Assembly: GCA_046350935.1 (NCBI GenBank)
Contig: JAXLZK010000044.1
Location: 1-20,648 of the forward strand
Source of the DNA: Nitrobium sp046350935
GTDB taxonomy: Bacteria; Nitrospirota; Thermodesulfovibrionia; Thermodesulfovibrionales; Dissulfurispiraceae
DNA: 20,648 nucleotides
Direction of reading: 5' to 3'
Shown: piece by piece, positions 1-7,368 of the stretch
How the letters are laid out: the number at the start of each line of letters is the position of its first letter
How positions within the stretch are numbered: position 1 is the first letter of the stretch
Made by a program: the position numbers and the translations under genes
Notes under the pieces: model-generated
What the model saw: only the letters and a program-made list of their open reading frames with translations
Told to the model about the DNA's origin: nothing
Database searches by the model: none

Positions 1-18
1 GTGAATTCTCCAAAGAGG

Positions 19-69
19 AGATTGCTTCGCTCCGCTCGCAATGACAGCGAAAAGACTTCTTCAGTACCC
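19..69. repeat. Right end of a palindromic MITE-like repeat (partial copy)
   Basis: The stretch holds GCTCGCAATGACA preceded by GATTGCTTCGCTCC. It matches the right half of the element at 14411-14549, which ends in CTCGCAATGACA followed by a tail ending TTTTTCAGCACC. Here the matching tail reads CTTCAGTACC and stops just before the mutY stop codon at 72-74. The left half lies outside the window. The copy could help end mutY transcription, but no T-tract is visible. Confidence 0.6.
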
Positions 70-71
70 TG

Positions 72-938
72 TCAGGACGCGATGCGGAGCGTCCGGCCCC
101 GCTTCACGATGAACCCTTCCGTCTGCAGGGCGCGCAGATTCTCCCTGAGCGCCTCGGGGGCCGCCGGGACCCTCGCCGCCACCTCTTCCTCAGAAAGGCC
201 GGGCTGTTCGACAAGCGCCTTCAGGATCATCCCCCTCACCTGCCGGTTCGAGCCCCGGAAAGGGGCCTGTTTCTTGTGATGGACGCTCCTCCGCCCGGGG
301 TTCTCCAGAGACCGCTTCAGCATCACCCCGTAATCCATGAGCGCATAGTACCAGGTCCGGGGGTCCCTCCTGTCCAGCGTCCTCTCGACGAGGGGAACGA
401 GCTCCCTATCATGGACTCCCGCCCGGTCCGGGAAGAAAAAATGGAGAAAGACCGTCCTGACGTTCGTCTCGATGAAAACGGCGGGCCTGTTGAAGGCGAA
501 GACCATGACGGCGGAGGCGGTATACTTCCCTATTCCGGGCAGGCGCCGGAGCTCTTCCTCGGTCGCGGGGAGCGCGCCCCCCTGTTCGCGGACGACCCTC
601 CGTGCAATTTCCTTGAGCGCCAATGCGCGCCGGTTGTACCCCATCCCCTGCCATACCTTCAGGACTTCGTGGAGCGCGGCCCTGTCGAGCGAGGGGAAGT
701 CCGGGAAGGCGGAGAGGAACTGCGCGTACTTCTCCTCCACCCTTTCCGTCCGGGTCTGCTGGAGCATGATCTCGGAAACGAGGACGGCGTAAGGGTCCGT
801 CGTTGCGCGCCAGGCGAAGGCCCGCCCGTGCTCCCGGTACCAGGAGAGGACCTTCCTCCGGAAAGCGCGGACAGCCCTGCCGGAAAGCGCGTCGCCGCTC
901 CCTTTTTCGTTTCCCTTTTTCGCTCCCGCCTCCGCCAT
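72..938 (-). CDS. mutY: MutY-like A/G-specific adenine glycosylase without the Fe-S cluster motif
   Basis: This 288-residue base-excision repair protein probably removes adenine mispaired with 8-oxoguanine or guanine. The HhH-GPD fold is clear. The EIMLQQT motif supplies the catalytic Glu (E56), QGMGYNRRA is at 97-105, and the helix-hairpin-helix LPGIGKYTA is at 133-141. Two things differ from E. coli MutY. The position of catalytic Asp138 is Glu here (IETNVR, E157). The four-cysteine [4Fe-4S] loop is absent and replaced by a basic stretch, HHKKQAPFRGSNRQ, near 220-233. There is no C-terminal NUDIX-like 8-oxoG recognition domain; residues 235-288 look like a winged helix instead. Such cluster-less MutY relatives occur in several bacteria, so this is a recognised variant. 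The ATG start has AAGGAG six bases upstream. Activity and substrate are inferred from the family. Confidence 0.82.
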   Translation of the reverse strand: MAEAGAKKGNEKGSGDALSGRAVRAFRRKVLSWYREHGRAFAWRATTDPYAVLVSEIMLQQTRTERVEEKYAQFLSAFPDFPSLDRAALHEVLKVWQGMGYNRRALALKEIARRVVREQGGALPATEEELRRLPGIGKYTASAVMVFAFNRPAVFIETNVRTVFLHFFFPDRAGVHDRELVPLVERTLDRRDPRTWYYALMDYGVMLKRSLENPGRRSVHHKKQAPFRGSNRQVRGMILKALVEQPGLSEEEVAARVPAAPEALRENLRALQTEGFIVKRGRTLRIAS

Positions 939-1106
939 TCCACTCTCCTTCCGCGCAGGTGAATTTTCCCTGGCGGCTTTTCCCCCTGTCTGTCACAGTA
1001 TCGCATACACACGGCAGGCAGGTGAAGTGCGGGGGAGCAGCGGCATTTCAGTAAAAGAAAAGAGATTTGCTATAATAGCCCTATTCCCTACGGAATATAT
1101 CAGGGT
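939..1106. other. Divergent intergenic region between mutY and the HD-GYP gene
   Basis: This 168-bp spacer separates two genes transcribed away from each other. It holds the mutY ribosome-binding site (945-950, minus strand) and a strong plus-strand extended -10 element. No clear -10 for mutY was identified, and no repeat or small gene is visible. Confidence 0.6.
1046..1076 (+). promoter_or_regulatory. Extended -10 sigma70-type promoter for the HD-GYP gene
   Basis: A perfect TATAAT lies at 1071-1076, preceded by TGC, giving the extended -10 form TGnTATAAT. The -35 region is weak (TTCAGT at 1047-1052, spacing 18), as is usual for extended -10 promoters. Transcription would start near 1083, leaving a leader of about 25 to 50 bases depending on the start codon. 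Confidence 0.6.
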
Positions 1107-2747
1107 ATGCATACGCACCCCAGAAAGCAGGAAATGGCGGAAGAAAAGACTTTTAAAAGAGAGTACTTCAGGGTTGACACGTTCCTTCCCTTAAAGGTAA
1201 ACGCACTCCCCCCCGAAGAGAGAGAGGGGCTCCAGGCAAGAACGGGCGAGTTCCACCATCTCAAGCCCTGCATCGTGAATATCAGCGGAGGCGGGCTGAG
1301 CTTCAAGGGAGTAAAGGAATACGCTGCGGGCGATCTCCTCGAAATCATCCTCACCCTTCCCCTGACGATGCCCGTCACCCTCTGCATCTACGGCGAGGTG
1401 CTGCGGACGCAGAAGACGGTGAACGGTCATTACCAGGCTTTCATCAAGTACACCGTCATTCATCCCCGCCTGCGGGAAATGATCGTCAACTTCGTCTTCC
1501 AGTGGGAGCGGGAGATGCTGCGGAACACGCAGCAGAGCTCCTACACCCGGCTCTATCCGATCCCTGTCGAGAAGCTGGTCGAAGGCACCTTTCTTCCTTT
1601 TCAGGTCTACTTCAAGGACAGGGAGGGGATGAAATTCCTCTTCTCCGAGGGCCTTCCGTACGACACCATCGCGCGGGAGTTCTTCCAGGAGAGGGGAATC
1701 GCGAGGATCCACGTAAAAGAGGAGGACATGCCCTCCTTCGACGAATACAGCGAAAAGACAAAGGTGAAGGCGAGCTCTTTCGACAAGGACAACATCGTGT
1801 CCTTCAAGGAATACTCGTTCACCAAGAAGCAGCACCACTGCATCGACAGGAAGATCCTGCTCCCGAGGACGGAAGTCAGCTTCAGCCTCTACCTCCTTCA
1901 CCGGTTCAACTTTTCCACCCTTATCGAGGTCACCCCGAAGCTCCCTGTCATGCTGGACGAAACGATCCTCGCCCCGCCCGGCGACCTGCTCATCAAGCGG
2001 TCCGACATCCCCCTGTATCTCGACTATATAGGGTCCCTTGCCGGGACGCTCTCCGACGATCCGCTCCTGAGGGCGCGCACGGTGAAGGAAGAGGCGAAGG
2101 TCCTGCTGGGCGAGCTCATGCTGTTTCCGCGGAACAAGGAAATAATGCGCCGGGTCTTCGCGATGGCGGACCGACTCATCGACAACGTCCTTGAAGACAG
2201 CGAGGCGCAGTACGCCCTCCTTTCGCTGAGGAACGGGGATTACTACCCCTACCTCCATTCGATCAATGTGGCCATCATGTGCATCGGGATGGGCCTTGCG
2301 CGGGAGATGAAGAGGAACGACCTCTGGAAGCTCACGGTCGGAGCACTCCTCCACGATATAGGGCACAGCGCCATCAACGACGACATCATCAACAAGCAGG
2401 GGAAGATGAGCGACACCGAATTCGGCGTGATAAAGACCCACGTCCTCGAAGGGGCGTCCCTGCTGCGTGGGCATGAGAACATTCCCGAAGAGTCCTTCCA
2501 GGTCCTCCTGCACCACCATGAAAAGCTCACCGGGCAGGGCTATCCCTACGGTTTGTCGGGAAACAACATCTCCCTCTTCGGCAGGATCGCCGCCGTTGCC
2601 GACGCCTACGACCTGTTGACGACGTGCCGCCCTTTCCGTGAGGCCCAGACCTCCTTCCAGGCCTTTTCCGTCCTTGCACGGGAATCGAAACTGTACGACC
2701 CTGAAGTCTTGAAGATTTTTATCAAGCTGTTCGGCAAGGTTAAATAG
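1107..2747 (+). CDS. PilZ-domain HD-GYP protein (c-di-GMP-responsive phosphodiesterase)
   Basis: This 546-residue cytoplasmic protein has no signal peptide or membrane helix. The N-terminal part (about 15-135) is a PilZ domain with both c-di-GMP-binding signatures: RxxxR (R18-EYF-R22) and [D/N]xSxxG (N58-IS-GGG). A middle region of about 200 residues has no recognisable motif. The C-terminal HD-GYP domain (about 365-540) has the HD pair in LLHDIGH (H416, D417) and HHHEKLTGQGYP (H469-P480). The usual Asp of HHExxDGxGYP is Thr here; the metal-binding His and Glu remain. The protein probably hydrolyses c-di-GMP, with the PilZ domain sensing the same molecule. The ATG at 1107 follows CAGGGT; the ATG at 1134, just after GCAGGAA, is an equally possible start nine codons in. 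It is transcribed alone from the promoter at 1046-1076. Confidence 0.85.
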   Translation: MHTHPRKQEMAEEKTFKREYFRVDTFLPLKVNALPPEEREGLQARTGEFHHLKPCIVNISGGGLSFKGVKEYAAGDLLEIILTLPLTMPVTLCIYGEVLRTQKTVNGHYQAFIKYTVIHPRLREMIVNFVFQWEREMLRNTQQSSYTRLYPIPVEKLVEGTFLPFQVYFKDREGMKFLFSEGLPYDTIAREFFQERGIARIHVKEEDMPSFDEYSEKTKVKASSFDKDNIVSFKEYSFTKKQHHCIDRKILLPRTEVSFSLYLLHRFNFSTLIEVTPKLPVMLDETILAPPGDLLIKRSDIPLYLDYIGSLAGTLSDDPLLRARTVKEEAKVLLGELMLFPRNKEIMRRVFAMADRLIDNVLEDSEAQYALLSLRNGDYYPYLHSINVAIMCIGMGLAREMKRNDLWKLTVGALLHDIGHSAINDDIINKQGKMSDTEFGVIKTHVLEGASLLRGHENIPEESFQVLLHHHEKLTGQGYPYGLSGNNISLFGRIAAVADAYDLLTTCRPFREAQTSFQAFSVLARESKLYDPEVLKIFIKLFGKVK

Positions 2748-2760
2748 ACCGCGAAAGGGT

Positions 2761-2788
2761 TTGCAGCACCTTTCGTATCTGGTACAAT
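2761..2788 (+). promoter_or_regulatory. Sigma70-type promoter for the GH57 gene
   Basis: TTGCAG (2761-2766) and TACAAT (2783-2788) are 16 bases apart, and TG at 2780-2781 gives an extended -10. The leader to the ATG at 2877 would be about 80 bases. Its position right after the HD-GYP stop codon suggests the GH57 gene is transcribed independently. Confidence 0.65.
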
Positions 2789-2876
2789 TAGAGCAGGTAC
2801 CAGCAGCGCTCCCACGCACTTTTCGCTCAGCCTCCCCCTACCCGGTCATGCCCGTAAAGCCGCATAGGAGGACGAT

Positions 2877-5315
2877 ATGGAACGGTATATCTGCATCCAC
2901 GGCCATTTCTATCAGCCGCCGCGCGAAAACCCCTGGATCGAGGAGCTCGAAATTCAGGACTCCGCCTCACCCTACCACGACTGGAACGAAAAGATCACGG
3001 CGGAATGCTACGCCCCCAATTCCGCGGCCCGGCTGGTGGACGGGGAGGGTGCGATCATCGATATTCTCAACAACTATGCCCATATGAGCTTTAATTTCGG
3101 CCCTACGCTCCTCCTCTGGATGGAGAAGAACGAACCAGAGATATACCGCAGGATCATCGATTCGGACCGCCTGAGCAGGGAGAGGTTCTCCGGCCACGGC
3201 TCCGCCCTTGCGCAGGTCTACAACCACATCATCATGCCCCTTGCCGATACGAGGGACAAGCGCACCCAGGTCATCTGGGGCATCCGGGACTTCCAAAAGA
3301 GGTTCGGCAGGGACCCGGAAGGCATGTGGCTGGCGGAGACGGCGATGGACACGGAGACCCTCGATATCCTGGCTGAACAAGGCATCAAATACACTATCCT
3401 TGCCCCCTGGCAGGCGAAAGAGGTGAGAAAGCTGAGCGACGCGGGCGAGTGGGACACGGGAGAATGGCTGAACGTGGAGGGAGGGAAGGTCGATCCCACC
3501 ACCGCCTACCTCTGCCGTCTTCCGTCGGAGAGGAGCATCGCCCTCTTCTTCTATGAGGGGTCCATCTCCTATGCAGTCGCCTCCGCCGGGCTGCTGAAGA
3601 GCGGAACAGACATGGCCCTCCGCCTCGCAGGCGTCTTCTCCGAAGGCAGGGAGTGGCCGCAGCTCGTCCATATCGCCAACGACGGGGAGTCGTACGGGCA
3701 CCACCATCAGTTCGGGGACATGGCCCTGGCCGCATGCCTTCATTACATCGAAGAGAACAAACTGGCCCGGCTCACCAATTACGGCGAGTTCCTCGAAAAG
3801 CACCCTCCGACCCATGAGGTCAGGGTGGCGGAAAACACCTCCTGGAGCTGCATTCACGGTGTGGAGCGGTGGAAGTCCGACTGCGGCTGCAGCTCGGGGA
3901 AGTTCCCCCGCTGGAACCAGAAATGGAGGGGGCCGCTGCGGGACGCCCTCGACGAGCTGAGGGACGAGATCATTCCCGCGTACAAGCACAACATACGGGA
4001 CTATCTGAAGGACCCCTGGGGTGCGCGGGACGACTATATAGCGGTGGTCCTCGACAGGTCGCAGGAGAACATGGAGGAGTTCCTCCGCAGACATTCTCTC
4101 AGGGAGCTGACGCCGCAGGAAAAGGTCCGGGTCCTCAAACTGCTCGAGATCCAGAGGCTCGCCATGGCCATGTACACCAGTTGCGGGTGGTTCTACGACG
4201 AGGTGTCGGGGATCGAGACGGTCCAGATCCTGTGCTACGCAGCCAAGGCGATCCAGCGGGCCGAAGAGGTCTTCGGGTACTCACTCGAACAAAGCTTCAT
4301 CGACGACCTGAAGAAGGTCCCGAGCAACTACGATCCGGACGGCGCAGCAGTCTACCTGCGCCTGGTGGCTCCCGTCAAAGTCGATCTCTCGCGGGTGGGG
4401 GCGCACCACGTCATTTCCTCACTCTTCGAGGAGTGCCCCGCGCATAGCCGCATCTATCTCTACACGGTAGACACGCAGCTCTGCGACAAGGTGAAGACGG
4501 GCAAATTCAGCCTCGCCACCGGGCAGGCGCATATCCGCTCCCTCGTCACCTGGGACGAGGTGAACAAAAGCTTCGCGGTGCTGCATCTCGGCGACCATAC
4601 CGTAAACGCCGGATTGCGGGATTTCATCGGCAACGAGGCATACCTATCCATGCGGCAGGAGATCAGGGCCGCCTTCGAAAGAGGGGACGTGGCGGAGTCC
4701 CTTCAACTGATGTTCAAAAACTTCGGGACCGGCAACTATACACTCTACCACCTCTTCAGGGACGAGCAGAGGGAAATCATCGACCGGATTCTCGAAATGA
4801 CCCACAGCAGCATCGAGGCGACCTACCGCCAGATCTACGAGCTCAACAGCCCTGTCATGAACTTTCTCAGATCCCTGGACATCCCGATCCCCGTCTCCAC
4901 CCGCATCGCCGCCGAGCACATCGTCAATCTCGATATGAAGAGGGCCTTTCTTGCCGAGGAGATCGAAACGGAAAAGCTTGAACGCCTCGTTCAGGAGTCC
5001 CAGCGATGGGAGCTCCCCCTCGATAGAAAAGTGATCGGGCACACCTTTTCGCAATGGATCACCCGGACCATGAGAGGGGCCGCTCAAGAGCCGCTGGAGC
5101 CTTCCCTCATGGAGAGGATCCTCAGAACGGTGGAGATCATGCAGCCCCTCTCCCTCACGATGAATCTCTGGGAAGCGCAGAACCTCTGTTTTTCGCTCAA
5201 GAAAAGCCTCTATGCTCCCTTGAAGGAAAAGGCGGTAAAGGGCGATTCAGCGGCGGCGGAGTGGGTCGGGGTCTTCCGCAGGCTGGCCGGCTACTTCAGG
5301 GTAAAGACAGAATAG
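2877..5315 (+). CDS. Glycoside hydrolase family 57 protein (DUF3536 type)
   Basis: This 812-residue enzyme belongs to GH57, a retaining alpha-glucan-active family of amylases, 4-alpha-glucanotransferases and branching enzymes. The first conserved region is HGHFYQPPRENPW (residues 8-20). The nucleophile is probably E154 in GMWLAETAMD and the acid/base D269 in IANDGESYGHHH, by analogy with other GH57 enzymes. The C-terminal half (about 330-812) is mostly helical and matches my memory of the DUF3536 domain. There is no signal peptide, so the enzyme is probably cytoplasmic and acts on glycogen-like storage polymer. The exact reaction cannot be read from sequence. The ATG is well supported by AGGAGG at 2866-2871, five bases upstream. 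Its neighbours are signalling genes and no other glycogen gene is in the window. Confidence 0.87.
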   Translation: MERYICIHGHFYQPPRENPWIEELEIQDSASPYHDWNEKITAECYAPNSAARLVDGEGAIIDILNNYAHMSFNFGPTLLLWMEKNEPEIYRRIIDSDRLSRERFSGHGSALAQVYNHIIMPLADTRDKRTQVIWGIRDFQKRFGRDPEGMWLAETAMDTETLDILAEQGIKYTILAPWQAKEVRKLSDAGEWDTGEWLNVEGGKVDPTTAYLCRLPSERSIALFFYEGSISYAVASAGLLKSGTDMALRLAGVFSEGREWPQLVHIANDGESYGHHHQFGDMALAACLHYIEENKLARLTNYGEFLEKHPPTHEVRVAENTSWSCIHGVERWKSDCGCSSGKFPRWNQKWRGPLRDALDELRDEIIPAYKHNIRDYLKDPWGARDDYIAVVLDRSQENMEEFLRRHSLRELTPQEKVRVLKLLEIQRLAMAMYTSCGWFYDEVSGIETVQILCYAAKAIQRAEEVFGYSLEQSFIDDLKKVPSNYDPDGAAVYLRLVAPVKVDLSRVGAHHVISSLFEECPAHSRIYLYTVDTQLCDKVKTGKFSLATGQAHIRSLVTWDEVNKSFAVLHLGDHTVNAGLRDFIGNEAYLSMRQEIRAAFERGDVAESLQLMFKNFGTGNYTLYHLFRDEQREIIDRILEMTHSSIEATYRQIYELNSPVMNFLRSLDIPIPVSTRIAAEHIVNLDMKRAFLAEEIETEKLERLVQESQRWELPLDRKVIGHTFSQWITRTMRGAAQEPLEPSLMERILRTVEIMQPLSLTMNLWEAQNLCFSLKKSLYAPLKEKAVKGDSAAAEWVGVFRRLAGYFRVKTE

Positions 5316-5320
5316 CAGAC

Positions 5321-5341
5321 ACGTCCCGAAGTAAGGGACGT
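5321..5341 (+). other. Short hairpin between the GH57 and histidine kinase genes
   Basis: ACGTCCC and GGGACGT form a perfect 7-bp stem around a 7-base loop, six bases after the GH57 stop codon. No T-tract follows, so it is a weak terminator candidate at best. It may instead stabilise the mRNA end or attenuate readthrough into the kinase operon. Confidence 0.4.
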
Positions 5342-5401
5342 CGGGCAAAACGGACAAAAGCTGCTCTTCCGTCGGGGAGTGCGGCAGGCGAAAAACTGAT
5401 T

Positions 5402-6892
5402 ATGCTCATTAAAACCAGACTTTACCTGAACGTAGCCCTCTCGGCGCTCGCGGCCTTTCTGATTGTTGCGATAGTCGCTTTTGCGCTATCCAGAATCGCC
5501 CGCGCCAGGGAAAAGAGCCGCATCGCCGCTGCATTGGTGGTCGAGGCGTTTGAAAGGACGGCTTTCAGGGCCGACTATCTTCAGACGGGCAGCGCCCGGT
5601 CGCAGGCACAATGGTACGCAAAGAGCGAAAAGATCGACGGAGTCCTGCATGCGGCGGCAGGCACCTTCAGGAACGCCGGAGAAAAGAAGATCATTGCCGA
5701 CCTGATCGAGAACAATAAGGCCGCCGTAAGGATCTTCTCGGACATTGTGGAGAGCCGCCGGAAAGCCTCTTCGGGCGGTGATGCCACTATCCGGAAGGAC
5801 AGCCAGACCGAAGATGTCCGGCGGTTGGACATGAAGCTGAACGAGTACGTGGCAAATGCGCGCACCCTGAACGATGCCGTGGACAGACGCCTTTCTTCCG
5901 CAGTGATAACGGCCGGCTGGATAATCATCTGCCTGCTCGTCGCCCTCACCGGGACCGTGACGCTCAGTTCATTATCCGCAGCCCGGACAATAAACAACCG
6001 CATTGCGAGACTGGGCAGCGGGGCGGCAGCCGTCGGGAAGGGGGATCTCGGGTACACGGTCGAGCTCGAAGGCGGCGACGAATTCAGCAGGCTTGCAGGG
6101 GCGTTCAACGAAATGACGCAGAGGCTGCGGGAGTCGCAACGCACTCTCGAGGGCGAAATAGCCGGGCACAGGCGGACTGATGAGGAGCGCGAACGGCTGA
6201 TCAGGGACCTGGAGCATTCCAACAAGGAGCTTGAGCAGTTCGCCTATGTCGCCTCTCACGACCTCCAGGAGCCCCTGCGCATGGTGGGCAGCTATGTGCA
6301 GCTCCTCGAGAGAAAGTACAAGGGGTGTCTGGACGAGCAGGCCGACAAATACATCGCCTATGCAGTCGAGGGCGCCGTGCGCATGCAGAAGCTTATCGAG
6401 GGGCTGCTTGCGTATTCGCGGATCGGCACGCGCGGGGCCGATTTCAGGCCTGTCGATATGAATGAGGTGTTCGACAACGCGGTGTCTAACCTCAGCGTTG
6501 TCCTCCGGGAAAGCGGGGGATCGGCACGCAGGGACGCTCTCCCCACCGTCCAGGGGGACGAGCTCCAGTTGCTGCAGCTTCTGCAGAACCTGATCGGAAA
6601 CGCGATCAAGTTCAGGAAGCCCGATATGCCCCCGGCAGTGCATGTCGCGGCGGGGAGGGAAGGTGAAGAGTGGGTCTTCTCCGTTTCCGACAACGGCATC
6701 GGGATCAAGCCCGAGCATTTCGAGCGCATCTTCCGTATCTTCCAGCGCCTGCACACCCGCCGGGAGTATCCGGGCACCGGCATCGGCCTCGCCCTCTGCA
6801 AACTCATCGTCGAGCGCCATCACGGCCGCATCTGGGTGGAGTCGTCCCCCGGCGAAGGGGCCTCTTTTCACTTCAGCATTCCTGTGCAATAA
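5402..6892 (+). CDS. Membrane-bound sensor histidine kinase (HAMP, HisKA, HATPase_c)
   Basis: This 496-residue kinase has two membrane helices (about 8-30 and 166-190) bounding a periplasmic sensor region of about 135 residues with no recognisable domain. A HAMP linker follows (about 192-250). A coiled stretch then leads to the HisKA domain, with the phospho-acceptor H286 in ASHDLQEPL. The ATPase domain has the N box LIGNAIKF, G1 DNGIGI and G2 GTGIGLALCK. The kinase core resembles the Cph1/phytochrome-type kinases that partner Rcp1-like receivers, but there is no bilin-binding domain. The frame stays open upstream into the GH57 gene; the ATG at 5402 was chosen because it begins directly before the first membrane helix. 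Its ribosome-binding site is weak. It probably phosphorylates the receiver encoded 20 bases downstream. Confidence 0.85.
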   Translation: MLIKTRLYLNVALSALAAFLIVAIVAFALSRIARAREKSRIAAALVVEAFERTAFRADYLQTGSARSQAQWYAKSEKIDGVLHAAAGTFRNAGEKKIIADLIENNKAAVRIFSDIVESRRKASSGGDATIRKDSQTEDVRRLDMKLNEYVANARTLNDAVDRRLSSAVITAGWIIICLLVALTGTVTLSSLSAARTINNRIARLGSGAAAVGKGDLGYTVELEGGDEFSRLAGAFNEMTQRLRESQRTLEGEIAGHRRTDEERERLIRDLEHSNKELEQFAYVASHDLQEPLRMVGSYVQLLERKYKGCLDEQADKYIAYAVEGAVRMQKLIEGLLAYSRIGTRGADFRPVDMNEVFDNAVSNLSVVLRESGGSARRDALPTVQGDELQLLQLLQNLIGNAIKFRKPDMPPAVHVAAGREGEEWVFSVSDNGIGIKPEHFERIFRIFQRLHTRREYPGTGIGLALCKLIVERHHGRIWVESSPGEGASFHFSIPVQ

Positions 6893-6912
6893 TGTAGAAT
6901 GAGGAGACCTGC

Positions 6913-7368
6913 ATGAAAGAAGAGCAGGGTATACCGATCGATATTCTCCTGGTGGAGGATAATCCGGGGGACGTGGACCTGGTGCGGGAGGCGCTGAGCG
7001 AGGCGAAGATGAGGAATACGCTGTACGTTGCCTGGAACGGAGAGGAAGCGATGAGTTTTCTCCGCCGTGAGGATCCCTATGCGGAGGCGCCGGTCCCCGG
7101 TCTCATTCTGCTGGATTTGAACCTTCCGGTAAAGAGCGGCAGGGAGGTGCTTGAGGAGATCAAGGCCGACCCCGTACTCGATATCATTCCCGTGGTCATC
7201 CTCACCACCTCGAAAGAGGAGGCGGACATCATAAGGTCCTACAAGCTCCACGCAAACTGCTATATCATCAAACCGGTCGATTTCGAGCAATTTCTGAAGG
7301 TGGTGAAATCCATCGAAAACTTCTGGTTCACCATTGTGAAGCTCCCCTGCGCAGCGCGGCCGCTATGA
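6913..7368 (+). CDS. Rcp1-like single-domain response regulator
   Basis: This 151-residue protein is a single CheY-like receiver. The acidic pocket is ILLVEDN near residue 11, the phospho-acceptor is D68 in LLDLNLP, the Thr switch is in VILTTSKEE, and the conserved Lys is in IIKPVDF. The motif spacing and the SIENFW ending are typical of Rcp1, the partner of cyanobacterial phytochrome kinases. There is no output domain, so it must act by protein contact or phosphotransfer. GAGGAG at 6901-6906 supports the ATG. The gene follows the kinase by 20 bases, and its stop codon overlaps the start of the GGDEF-EAL gene (ATGA), so all three are likely co-translated and functionally linked. Confidence 0.88.
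   Translation: MKEEQGIPIDILLVEDNPGDVDLVREALSEAKMRNTLYVAWNGEEAMSFLRREDPYAEAPVPGLILLDLNLPVKSGREVLEEIKADPVLDIIPVVILTTSKEEADIIRSYKLHANCYIIKPVDFEQFLKVVKSIENFWFTIVKLPCAARPL

Noticed and set aside
1191..2819. A 542-codon open frame on the minus strand opposite the HD-GYP gene.
   Set aside because: The plus strand holds intact PilZ and HD-GYP motifs, a promoter and a plausible start; the antisense frame has none.
5054..5401. An N-terminal extension of the histidine kinase by 116 codons.
   Set aside because: It would overlap the conserved end of the GH57 gene and place random sequence before the first membrane helix; the ATG at 5402 is more natural.
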